This document shows, piece after piece, positions 1 through 5,989 of a stretch of 7,128 nucleotides of DNA. Where the stretch lies: NCBI GenBank assembly GCA_035541195.1, contig DATKNU010000206.1:1-7128 (forward strand), written 5' to 3'. The notes under the pieces are model-generated. The model was not told the DNA's origin. It saw nothing but the letters and a program-made list of their open reading frames with translations, and ran no database searches. Within the stretch, counting starts at the first letter, position 1, and every line of letters begins with the position of its first letter. Made by a program: the position numbers and the translations under genes. This DNA is from Muellerivita sp035541195. GTDB taxonomy: Bacteria; Oederibacteriota; Muellerivitia; Muellerivitales; Muellerivitaceae.

Positions 1-1692
1 GTAGGTCTCGGCCAGCTTCAAGGTGACCTGGTAGCTCCCCGCCGGGACGGCGAAGGAATAGCTGAAGGTGCCGTAGCGTTGGGTGCCGTAAAGGGTCGGA
101 TCGGCCGTGCCCGTCACCGAGCCTTCGGCCACCGTCGAGCCTCCGTTGAAATTCTCATCCGCGGCCCAAACATTGCCCAGCGAGTCCGTGTAAGCCGGAC
201 CCCCGGCGTTCACCCGCCAAATCGAGGAGACCACTTGCGTGGGCGTGGCCGTGGGAGGCAAGGGCGTCGCGGTCAGGGTGGCGGTCGGAGGCACGGGCGT
301 ATTGGTGCTGGTCGCCGCCGGCGTATTGGTCTTCGTGGCCGTCGGCGGAACCGGCGTGTTGGTCTTCGTGGCCGTGGGCCCGGCCGTACCGGAAACAACA
401 CCCACGAAGCTGGTCACGCTGGAGCCGGTCAAGGCATAGGTGAAGGAATTTCCCGAAACCGCCACGGGGGATTTGGCCACCAGGTTGTTGCTGCCGTCGG
501 TGACCCAGGGGGTGACCGAGGTGACGTTCACCCCGTTGATCGAAAAGGTTTGGTTCACCGAGGAGCTGTTGCCGTTGATGGCGACGAAAACAATGGTCTG
601 GGGGGAAGAGGTGTTGGTGTTCTTGAAGGCGCTCACGGAAACCCCGGAAGACGGAACCGAGGTGGCCCCCATGCGGTAATAGCCCGGGCGGATGAACTTG
701 CTGTAGTTGCCCAGCACATAGGCCTTGATGGTGAGGTTGTTATTGCTGATCAGGTCGGTGAGCCACCAATAGTGGAAAGCGTTCATGTTCGAATTGACCA
801 GGGAGTTATGGATCCAGCTGGCTTCCTGCAGGGCGCCCGGGATGTCGGTGGTATTCCCCGACATTTCGGTCTCCCACCATTCTTGGTTCGTCACGTGGGT
901 GAAGCCATAGGACGAGAGGGGCGCCGGATTGGGCGTCCCGTAAAGATGGGTCCCGATGATGCCCACCAAGGGGGCAATGGTCGAATCGTCCATGGCGGTC
1001 GAGGCCAGGTTCATGCCTCCCGTGTTGTCCGGCTCCGGGAGCATGATCTTGGTGGACAGCCCGGCGTTTTGGATGGCGCTGTGCAAAGCCTGCGTGTAAA
1101 CGGCGAACTGGCCCGCCGTCCAAAGGCAGGCTTCATAGGTGGGGTTGAAGTTGGGCTCGTTCTGGATCGAAAGGGCGTAAAGGGGCGCGCCATGGCTTTG
1201 GGCATATTGGATGAAGGAGACCTGGTAAGCGGCCAAGCCCGTGTCGGCGCTGTTGGGGGAACCGGAGCTGGCCCCCAGGAAGGTATCGTTGCTGGCCCCG
1301 CCATTGACGTTGTTGTTGGCCTTGTATTGGGCCGGGGGCGACCATTCGGTGGCCCACAAAAGGACGTTGGGGTTGATCGAATGGGCCGTCGCCAATTGGC
1401 TCACTTCGGACGAGAAGTTGTTGTTGGGGTCGATGCGGGCCCGCAGGGAGGTGATCCCGATATGGCCGTTCACGTTGTCATCGGCGAAGAGGGCTTGGCC
1501 CTGGCTTCCGATGGCGCTCCAGGCGCTGGAGGCCCCGATGCAATGGATGTATTGGTTGGTTTGGGTGGCGTCCACCGTGCAGGTGCCCGCCCAGGCGGGG
1601 AAAGCCGTGCCCATCAGGGCCGCCACGGCGAAAAAGGTGGAATGAAAAACCTGGCCAACGAAGCTCTTAGCGGAAATAGGACGCCCTTGCAC
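1..1692 (-). CDS. Secreted GH30 (subfamily 8-like) endo-xylanase with PT-rich linker and malectin-like domain, 3' end cut by window
   Basis: Predicted exported beta-1,4-xylanase; 564 codons are visible and no stop is reached at the window edge. Residues 1-35 form a signal peptide ending FPAWA|G. Residues about 37-433 match GH30_8 xylanases end to end: YALSIQNEPN with the expected acid/base Glu179, IIGTHLYGT (246-253), WWETEMSG with the expected nucleophile Glu276, NYSKFIRPGYYR (329-340), and the side beta-domain with VSAFK, FVAINGNSSSVNQTFSI and SGNSFTYALTGSSVTSFV. A Pro/Thr linker (437-486) leads to a malectin/CBM57-like start (WRVNAGGPAYTDSLGNVWAAD). The start is GTG: an AAGGAG lies 6 nt upstream and in-frame TGA and TAA stops lie just before. 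No Arg occurs between Trp310 and Arg335, where glucuronoxylan-specific members carry the Arg that binds the glucuronic acid side chain, so strict glucuronoxylan dependence is doubtful. It follows the PorV-like gene after 180 nt and probably has its own promoter. Confidence 0.93.
   Translation of the reverse strand, partial: MQGRPISAKSFVGQVFHSTFFAVAALMGTAFPAWAGTCTVDATQTNQYIHCIGASSAWSAIGSQGQALFADDNVNGHIGITSLRARIDPNNNFSSEVSQLATAHSINPNVLLWATEWSPPAQYKANNNVNGGASNDTFLGASSGSPNSADTGLAAYQVSFIQYAQSHGAPLYALSIQNEPNFNPTYEACLWTAGQFAVYTQALHSAIQNAGLSTKIMLPEPDNTGGMNLASTAMDDSTIAPLVGIIGTHLYGTPNPAPLSSYGFTHVTNQEWWETEMSGNTTDIPGALQEASWIHNSLVNSNMNAFHYWWLTDLISNNNLTIKAYVLGNYSKFIRPGYYRMGATSVPSSGVSVSAFKNTNTSSPQTIVFVAINGNSSSVNQTFSINGVNVTSVTPWVTDGSNNLVAKSPVAVSGNSFTYALTGSSVTSFVGVVSGTAGPTATKTNTPVPPTATKTNTPAATSTNTPVPPTATLTATPLPPTATPTQVVSSIWRVNAGGPAYTDSLGNVWAADENFNGGSTVAEGSVTGTADPTLYGTQRYGTFSYSFAVPAGSYQVTLKLAETY
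235..384 (-). repeat. Degenerate tandem repeat encoding the Pro/Thr linker of the xylanase
   Basis: Imperfect repeats encode units such as PTATKTNTPVP, PTATKTNTPAA and PTATLTATPLP. They separate the GH30 catalytic module from the malectin-like module. Such linkers are flexible and often O-glycosylated in secreted enzymes. The near-identical DNA units make this stretch prone to slippage and to assembly error. Confidence 0.8.
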
Positions 1693-1698
1693 GGTGCA

Positions 1699-1704
1699 CT
1701 CCTT
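1699..1704 (-). promoter_or_regulatory. Shine-Dalgarno site of the xylanase gene
   Basis: AAGGAG on the minus strand with a 6-nt spacer to the GTG at 1692-1690. It decides the start, because no ATG is available upstream of the signal peptide in this frame and in-frame stops occur just upstream. Confidence 0.85.
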
Positions 1705-1784
1705 GGATGTGATTCCGATTTAATTTCAATAAATCGTTTCGAGGAAAGGACAGGGGTATCTGAAGACGGAGGCGTCCTAACTGG

Positions 1785-1816
1785 GATTAGTGTTTGGGGA
1801 AGGCCGGTTTATTCCC
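1785..1816 (-). promoter_or_regulatory. Candidate ECF sigma promoter or shared regulatory element upstream of the xylanase
   Basis: Reads GGGAATAAAC, C, GGCCT, five bases, AAACACT, A, ATC on the minus strand. The same 32-bp layout occurs before the sigma gene at 5950-5981, with 25 of 32 identical positions. GGGAAT resembles -35 elements of ECF sigma factors (SigR/SigH-type promoters use GGAAT or GGGAA), and AAACACT lies where a -10 would be. It would give a 5' leader of about 85 nt before the GTG. No convincing housekeeping -10/-35 pair was found in this 180-nt gap, which otherwise holds only an AT-rich patch at about 1717-1740. Function is inferred from recurrence and position. Confidence 0.55.
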
Positions 1817-1846
1817 GCGGGTGGACGGTTTGGGGCCGCCAATGGA

Positions 1847-1863
1847 AAAGCCTGGGTGGCTTT
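1847..1863 (-). terminator. Possible weak intrinsic terminator after the PorV-like gene
   Basis: On the minus-strand RNA AAAGCC, loop ACCCA, GGCTTT forms a 6-bp stem about 10 nt after the stop codon, followed by a short T run (TTTT including the stem end) and then CC. The stem is short and half A-T and the U-tract is poor, so termination would be partial at best. Confidence 0.3.
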
Positions 1864-1872
1864 AAGCTTAAA
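1861..1872. repeat. 12-bp perfect palindrome directly after the PorV-like stop codon
   Basis: TTTAAGCTTAAA is its own reverse complement and abuts the TAA stop at 1875-1873. It overlaps the base of the possible terminator stem. It may be a protein-binding half-site pair, part of the 3' hairpin, or chance; no second copy was noticed. Confidence 0.4.
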
Positions 1873-3204
1873 TTATGGCTTTGAGGGATTTTTCAAATGG
1901 TACTCGTCCAGCCATTTTTTTAAGGCCGGATCATTCGGGTTCAAGCGAAGGGCCTGTTCCAGGCATTGGACGCCCAAAGCATTTTGACCCGCCCTAAGGT
2001 AAACGATGCCCAAATTCCGCCAGGCCCGGCTGTCCCCCGGGTTGTCCTGCGCGGCTTTTTCGTAAGGCGCCAGTTGATAGGAAACAGGAGCCTGTCCTTG
2101 CGCGGACGAACCGTCCCCGGGCAATTCGAACCGCACTTCAATCTTGGACTTCGGGCTCCCATTGGCGGAAAGCGGCGTGGGCCCGGGGGTCACCACCACC
2201 GTCACCGGCGCGGCTTGGACCGTCACCGGATTGGCGTTCACCGTCACCGGCCTCAAGGCCGCCGGCGCCGAGGTGGGAAATTCGTAGGCCAGGCTGAGGC
2301 GATGCGAGGTCCCCAAGTCCCCATAGGGGACGAAGGCGTAATCCAATCGGACCGAGCCGAGGTTGAATCCCGCGCCGGCGGTGAATCCCGTTAATCCCCC
2401 GACCTGGTTGTCGGCCAAGGGGACCTGGAATCCCAAACGCAGGAAATAATTGCCCTCCAGGACGCCCTCCAAACCGCCTTGGACGCGGCTCACGCCCCTG
2501 GGTTCCCAATCACCCGCCAAAAGCGGCCGCAGGCCGGATCCCTTCCCCAAGTCCCAAAGGCCCGACAGTCCCATGTGCAGGTCCTGGGCGGGCGCGAAGC
2601 CGGACAGGGCGGTTCCCAGCCCCGAGTAGGAAAGCCCGACGCGCAATTTGGAATCGGGCGCCCAAAGCAGCCCCGCGTCCCCCGAAAGGGAGCTGTAAAG
2701 CGAGTCCACTATTTTTTGCTGGGTCCCGTGCAGGGCCAGCCCCAGGGAAAGGCCCTTCAGGACCGGCATCCCCCATCCCACGCTGAAGGCCGCGTCCCCG
2801 TCGGTGAAAGTGCCCAGGGAAACCCCGTTGGCGTCCCGGTCGTCCAACCCGCCCCAGGAAACATATTGCAGGGCCGCGGCGAATCCCCCTAAGGGCCCGA
2901 CGGGCAAGCCGAAGAGCAGGGTTTCCTCGAAGGATCCCGCCAGGTAGCTGTTGTGGTTGATGGAAAGCGAGACGGCCCGCAGTTGGGAAAGCCCCGCGCT
3001 GTTATAGAAGAGCGCCGAAGGGTCGTCCGCGAGGCCGACGAAGGCGCCGCCCAGCCCATCCGCCCGGGCCGAGGCCCCCAAGGCCGAAAGGGGCGTCGCC
3101 AAGCCCGCCCCCGAAGCCTCGGTTTGGGCCCAGGCCGGAAAAGCCCCCCAAAGGCCAAGGATCAAGGCACCAGGGACAAGCCCCGCGCGGCGGGCGAAGT
3201 TCAT
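1873..3204 (-). CDS. PorV/UPF0164-type outer-membrane beta-barrel protein with C-terminal TPR
   Basis: 443 aa. Residues 1-26 are a signal peptide (Arg-Arg, hydrophobic core, PAWA|Q). Residues about 33-310 match the PorV/PorQ (UPF0164) family: the opening LSALGASARADGLGGAFVG, then ADDPSALFYNSAGLSQL, alternating amphipathic strands rich in Gly and aromatics, and the closing LDYAFVPYGDLGTSHRLSL typical of the family. A linker with three PVTV heptads (319-337) leads to one TPR-like unit (about 377-425, with DSRAWRNLGIVYLRAGQ and CLEQALRLNPNDPAL). PorV itself is an outer-membrane partner that receives type IX secretion cargo; many homologues lack a proven role. Start chosen at ATG 3204 because it opens the signal peptide and overlaps the previous stop as ATGA, implying translational coupling; the frame stays open upstream to 3381 but that part is out-of-frame shadow of the neighbour. 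The TPR tail is an addition to the usual barrel-only form. Confidence 0.88.
   Translation of the reverse strand: MNFARRAGLVPGALILGLWGAFPAWAQTEASGAGLATPLSALGASARADGLGGAFVGLADDPSALFYNSAGLSQLRAVSLSINHNSYLAGSFEETLLFGLPVGPLGGFAAALQYVSWGGLDDRDANGVSLGTFTDGDAAFSVGWGMPVLKGLSLGLALHGTQQKIVDSLYSSLSGDAGLLWAPDSKLRVGLSYSGLGTALSGFAPAQDLHMGLSGLWDLGKGSGLRPLLAGDWEPRGVSRVQGGLEGVLEGNYFLRLGFQVPLADNQVGGLTGFTAGAGFNLGSVRLDYAFVPYGDLGTSHRLSLAYEFPTSAPAALRPVTVNANPVTVQAAPVTVVVTPGPTPLSANGSPKSKIEVRFELPGDGSSAQGQAPVSYQLAPYEKAAQDNPGDSRAWRNLGIVYLRAGQNALGVQCLEQALRLNPNDPALKKWLDEYHLKNPSKP
2198..2250 (-). repeat. Three 21-bp-spaced repeats encoding PVTV heptads in the barrel-TPR linker
   Basis: The plus-strand core ACCGTCACCGG occurs at 2198-2208, 2219-2229 and 2240-2250, exactly 21 bp apart. 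On the coding strand this gives PVTVNAN, PVTVQAA, PVTVVVT, a seven-residue period between barrel and TPR. Probably a short internal duplication forming an extended spacer. Confidence 0.75.
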
Positions 3205-4631
3205 TTTTGGACCGCGAGGACCTGGGTCTTGAAGCGGTCCGCCCGGCCCGAGCCATAGTCCAGCTCGACGCGGTAAAAATAGTGGCCCGGCGCGAAGGAC
3301 GACACGTTGAGCAGGCTCGACTGCAGCCCCGCCGCCTTGGGCTCGCTGAGGGTGGCCACCAAGTTGCCCCAAGCGTTCCAAACCTTGATCTTGGCCGTTC
3401 CCGCGCCCCCCATGTCGTAAACAATCCGCACATTGCCGCCGTTGGTGGGATTGGGCGCCGCGTAGGGGTCGCCGCCCGTGGGCAAGGGCGGCGTTGAAAC
3501 CGGCGTGGGGCAGGCGCCCGCCAGGCTCAGCTTGGCGTAGGCGCTGGGGTTTTCATAATCGTCCGATCCCCCGTTCCAAATGATCTGCCCGTCCCGGCAA
3601 TTGCCCCCGTTGTGGTTCACGTCCAGCCCCAAGTCAAAACCCAACACCATCCCCGCGCTGGGGCTCGCCATGCCCAGGGTGGACCAGGGGATCGAGGCTT
3701 CCACCAGGTACCCGGACGGCAAGGTGGTGGTTCGCAGGCTCACCCCGGCGGTGCGGCCCTGGGCCTCCGCCGCCACGGTGTCGTTCCACCGGAAGAAATA
3801 CTCGTAATCGTTGCCCGAAAAGGTGACGCCGCCCGAATCCGTGGTGTCCAAGTAAAGCTCCACCGTCGAATTTTTCCAGGTCGACGCGACGCCCGTGTTG
3901 GTCAGTTGGCTGTCGGTGACGGTCACGCCCAGGTAGAGGTTGGCCGAGTCCCACAAGGTTTTGAAGGAGGCCGTGGAACCGTAGGCATTGCCCACCACGG
4001 TTCGGTTGGCACTATTCCAGCCCGAGGGTCCGGCCCAGGCCCATTCATCCAAGACCCCGTCCACCACGGCGGCGGCTTGGCAGGCCGAAAGGGCCTGGGG
4101 GGTGGGCGTGGGATTCAAGGCCGCCCCCGAAAAGAGGTACTGCCGGGGAATATATTCCAAGCCTTGGGAAGGGCTCTGCCAGGCCAGTTGGATCAGGTCC
4201 GAGCTGGGGTTGGCGCCGCTGGTGAAATAATCCACCTCGATGGGCGCCTTCACCCCCGCGGTCAGGGTGACCACGCCCGCGAAACCCCGGACGGGCGGGG
4301 GCAGGTCGGTCCATTGATTGACCAGCACTTGGCCGTTGACGACCAGGCTGACCCCGCCGTTCACGTCCACGATGAAGGTGTAGGGTTCGCTATAGGCGGC
4401 TTCTATTTGGCCCGACCATTGGACCGAAAAAACCGTGGAGGGCATGTTAGGTTGGGGCGGACAGCCGCCCCAGCGGAAGCTGACCATGGGGTCCACCGCC
4501 GTGACGGCCGCGTTCGTCAAGTTGGCGTTGTCGTAGTAAATTCCCTTGAGGCCGTCGCCGTTGAGTTGGGCGTGGCAAGGCCGGGCCAGGACGAGCAGGA
4601 AGCCAAGCAGGAGAAATAAAAACGATTTCAT
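3201..4631 (-). CDS. Secreted PA14 + CBM9-like protein with FlgD/T9SS-like C-terminal domain
   Basis: 476 aa. Signal peptide at 1-21 (hydrophobic run, then CHA|Q); the Cys does not sit in a lipobox, so a lipoprotein is unlikely. Residues about 24-168 look like a PA14 domain (GLKGIYYDNANL, the SVQWSGQIEAAYSEPYTF strand pair, then VNG and IQLAWQSP). Residues about 181-374 are CBM9/DOMON-like: DGVLDEWAWA, ANLYLGVTVTD, TVELYLD, GYLVEASIPWSTLGM, then FDLGLDVNHNG. After a short PT linker, residues about 389-476 form a FlgD/T9SS-like Ig domain (AAPNPTNGG, KIKVWNAWGNLVATL, GHYFYRVEL). Both inner domains commonly bind sugars, so a surface polysaccharide-binding role is likely; I see no catalytic module. 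SD-like AAAGGTGG precedes the ATG. Its TGA overlaps the ATG of the PorV-like gene. It starts 86 nt after the anti-sigma gene and may be in the same operon. Confidence 0.88.
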   Translation of the reverse strand: MKSFLFLLLGFLLVLARPCHAQLNGDGLKGIYYDNANLTNAAVTAVDPMVSFRWGGCPPQPNMPSTVFSVQWSGQIEAAYSEPYTFIVDVNGGVSLVVNGQVLVNQWTDLPPPVRGFAGVVTLTAGVKAPIEVDYFTSGANPSSDLIQLAWQSPSQGLEYIPRQYLFSGAALNPTPTPQALSACQAAAVVDGVLDEWAWAGPSGWNSANRTVVGNAYGSTASFKTLWDSANLYLGVTVTDSQLTNTGVASTWKNSTVELYLDTTDSGGVTFSGNDYEYFFRWNDTVAAEAQGRTAGVSLRTTTLPSGYLVEASIPWSTLGMASPSAGMVLGFDLGLDVNHNGGNCRDGQIIWNGGSDDYENPSAYAKLSLAGACPTPVSTPPLPTGGDPYAAPNPTNGGNVRIVYDMGGAGTAKIKVWNAWGNLVATLSEPKAAGLQSSLLNVSSFAPGHYFYRVELDYGSGRADRFKTQVLAVQK

Positions 4632-4638
4632 GCCATGC

Positions 4639-4646
4639 CCACCTTT
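4639..4646 (-). promoter_or_regulatory. Shine-Dalgarno-like site of the PA14/CBM9 gene
   Basis: AAAGGTGG on the minus strand, 7 nt before the ATG at 4631-4629. A nearer ATG 5 nt upstream in another frame (ATGGCATGA) runs into a stop after two codons, so the ATG that opens the signal peptide is the start. Confidence 0.65.
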
Positions 4647-4679
4647 GGTCAGTCATCCGTCCTAAATGATTATTAGTCC

Positions 4680-4691
4680 GGAAGGCCTTCC
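4680..4691. repeat. 12-bp perfect palindrome between the anti-sigma and PA14 genes
   Basis: GGAAGGCCTTCC is self-complementary, midway in the 86-nt gap. The AT-rich TAATAAT follows 5 nt later on the minus strand and could be a weak -10. The palindrome could be an operator for a dimeric regulator; that is inference from symmetry and position only. Confidence 0.4.
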
Positions 4692-4717
4692 ACGCCACAG
4701 GAACTTTGACGGCGCGG
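4690..4717 (-). terminator. Hairpin directly after the anti-sigma stop codon, possible attenuator or RNA end
   Basis: Minus-strand RNA can pair CCGCGCC with GGCGUGG (7 bp, one G-U) around a 14-nt loop, beginning at the base after the TGA. The wobble pair means it folds better in the coding-direction RNA than in the opposite strand. There is no U-tract, so it is not a standard intrinsic terminator; it could lower or stabilise the downstream or upstream message. Confidence 0.3.
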
Positions 4718-5368
4718 TCAGGGGGTGGGGGGGTTCAGCTTGATTTGGACATTCTTGGTCAGGTGGAGCTCGCCGGATTGGACGTCGATCCGGTAGTTTC
4801 CGGCCGCGGCAGGTTGACCGTTTTCCACCAAGCCATCCCAACGGAAGGACCAACGGCCCGATTCCACGAATCCCGTATAAAGGTCCCGCACTTCCTGGCC
4901 CTGGGGGCCCAAGATGCGCACCGTGACCAAGGATTTCCGGGGGGCGTCCAACACCACGCTCAATTCCTGCCCTTGCCGGGGGGCCTCGGCCGCCCGGATG
5001 GGCTGCCGCATGCCGGGGGCCTTCACCGGGAGGGGCAAATGGACGGAAGCCGCCGTCGGGGCCAGGGGCAAGGAGGATTCGGGTTGGGAGCGGGGCCAAA
5101 ATTTGAGGAGCAGGGCCCCCGTCAAAGCCAGCCCGGCCGCGAGGGCGAGCAGCGAACCCTTCCCCGCCAGCCAAGCGGCGCCGGGGTTGGGCAAGTGGCG
5201 CAGGGCCTCGGGCAGGGTCGGTTGGGGAAGGCCCGTGGCCAGGTAATACTCGCCCAGGCGCCTTTCATAATCGAGCGCCGCCTCGGGCGATTTTTCCAAA
5301 AGCTCCGCCAGGGCCTGGTGTTCGGCCTCGCTCAAGTCCCTTTGAAAAAACGCTTGGATCAGGTCCAC
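4718..5368 (-). CDS. Probable membrane anti-sigma factor with extracytoplasmic FlgD-like Ig domain
   Basis: 216 aa, one membrane segment. Residues 1-69 are a helical, charged, predicted cytoplasmic part (SEAEHQALAELLEKSPEAAL) that would hold the sigma factor; there are no Cys residues, so it is not a zinc-binding (ZAS) anti-sigma domain. Residues about 71-91 are the transmembrane helix (LLALAAGLALTGALLL). A Pro-rich stalk (95-133) leads to a FlgD-like Ig domain at about 134-210 (VTVRILGPQGQEVRDLY, WSFRWDGLVENGQPAAAGNYRI). The GTG start lies 4 nt after the sigma-factor stop, with AAGGA 7 nt upstream inside the end of that gene, so the two are co-translated. The anti-sigma role rests on gene order and topology, since the N-terminal domain is too divergent to name a family. 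The start at GTG is favoured because its SD is good and the protein begins just before the first helix. Confidence 0.75.
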   Translation of the reverse strand: MDLIQAFFQRDLSEAEHQALAELLEKSPEAALDYERRLGEYYLATGLPQPTLPEALRHLPNPGAAWLAGKGSLLALAAGLALTGALLLKFWPRSQPESSLPLAPTAASVHLPLPVKAPGMRQPIRAAEAPRQGQELSVVLDAPRKSLVTVRILGPQGQEVRDLYTGFVESGRWSFRWDGLVENGQPAAAGNYRIDVQSGELHLTKNVQIKLNPPTP

Positions 5369-5372
5369 TGGC

Positions 5373-5948
5373 TCATCCTTCTTTCAAGAACTTCCCGACT
5401 AAAACTTTCAGCGCCTTCTTGCAGCGGGAAAGCCGGGACATCACGGTTCCCAATGGGATTTTCAGGGCCTGTCCCACCTCCACGTAACTCAAACCCCGCA
5501 ACTCCCGCAGCCGAAGGGCGTCCTGGCATTCGGGGCTCATTTCAGCCAGGCACTTCTCAACGATGGCCAATTGGCGGGCCTTTTCGGTTTCCCGCTCCCC
5601 GGCCTCGTCCCTTTCCATGGCCGCCGACCGCAGCAACAGGTCCAATTCGGACTGCTCTTGGCTGACCGACTTGGCCCTTTGCCGGTAACGGTTGTGGCAC
5701 TTGAAAATGCAAATTTGGGTCAACCAAGTGGCCAAACTGGAACGAAACTCGAATTGCGGCAGTTTCTCGAAGGCCGTGATGAAGGTTTCCTGCACCACGT
5801 CCTCGGCTTCCGGGTCATGGTAGCCCAACAAATAGACGCAGTCCCGGTACAGCCTTTCCCGATGGGAGACGAAAAACTGCTCCTTGGCCTTCTCATCGCC
5901 CTGGAGGATCTTCGCGACCAGCTCCCTTTCGTCCAAGGAATCCCCCAT
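5373..5948 (-). CDS. ECF-family RNA polymerase sigma factor
   Basis: 191 aa, usual ECF length. Region 2 spans about residues 7-92: ELVAKILQGDEKAKEQFF, the RpoD-like DPEAEDVVQETFITAFEKL, then LATWLTQICIFKCHNRYRQR for -10 recognition. Region 4 spans about 128-185: MSPECQDALRLRELRGLSYVEVGQALKIPLGTVMSRLSRCKKAL, a helix-turn-helix for -35 contact. No sigma region 3 is present. ATG 5948 is the best start: the frame stays open further upstream but loses sigma-like sequence. It has no clear Shine-Dalgarno; a TTG at 5936 (giving MDERELV) preceded by GGGGGA is an alternative. It is the first gene of a unit with the anti-sigma gene and follows a housekeeping-type promoter and a candidate ECF element. 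Confidence 0.95.
   Translation of the reverse strand: MGDSLDERELVAKILQGDEKAKEQFFVSHRERLYRDCVYLLGYHDPEAEDVVQETFITAFEKLPQFEFRSSLATWLTQICIFKCHNRYRQRAKSVSQEQSELDLLLRSAAMERDEAGERETEKARQLAIVEKCLAEMSPECQDALRLRELRGLSYVEVGQALKIPLGTVMSRLSRCKKALKVLVGKFLKEG
5376..5380 (-). promoter_or_regulatory. Shine-Dalgarno site of the anti-sigma gene, inside the sigma gene
   Basis: AAGGA on the minus strand, 7 nt before the GTG at 5368. It lies within the last codons of the sigma gene and supports coupled translation of the pair. Confidence 0.7.
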
Positions 5949-5949
5949 A

Positions 5950-5981
5950 GATGAGTGTTTTAACGAGGCCTGTTTATTCCC
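5950..5981 (-). promoter_or_regulatory. Candidate ECF autoregulatory promoter or shared element before the sigma gene
   Basis: Reads GGGAATAAAC, A, GGCCT, five bases, AAACACT, C, ATC on the minus strand and ends one base before the sigma ATG. It is the second copy of the element at 1785-1816. If AAACACT is a -10, transcription would start at or just inside the ATG, giving a leaderless message, which fits the lack of an SD. Alternatively it is an operator in the leader made by the promoter at 5990-6017. Confidence 0.5.
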
Positions 5982-5989
5982 AGTCCTGG

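Noticed and set aside
235..384. Regular repeats near the left edge as a possible CRISPR array
   Set aside because: The units are in-frame and encode a Pro/Thr linker; there are no unique spacers of constant length.
79..1884. A 601-codon plus-strand open frame opposite the xylanase gene
   Set aside because: It is low-complexity Gly/Arg-rich translation antisense to a clear GH30 gene; GC-rich codon bias keeps antisense frames open. No domain, signal peptide or SD.
3205..3381. N-terminal extension of the PorV-like frame by 59 residues
   Set aside because: It overlaps the C-terminal domain of the upstream gene, has no family similarity and would bury the signal peptide.
3612..4619. A 335-codon plus-strand open frame opposite the PA14/CBM9 gene
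   Set aside because: Its translation is rich in Gly, Arg and His and matches no family; the minus strand carries recognisable domains over the whole length.
4668..4691. A third copy of the 32-bp element before the PA14 gene
   Set aside because: Only GGCCTTCC and an ACTAAT-like string are shared with the xylanase copy; the GGGAATAAAC block is absent and spacing differs.
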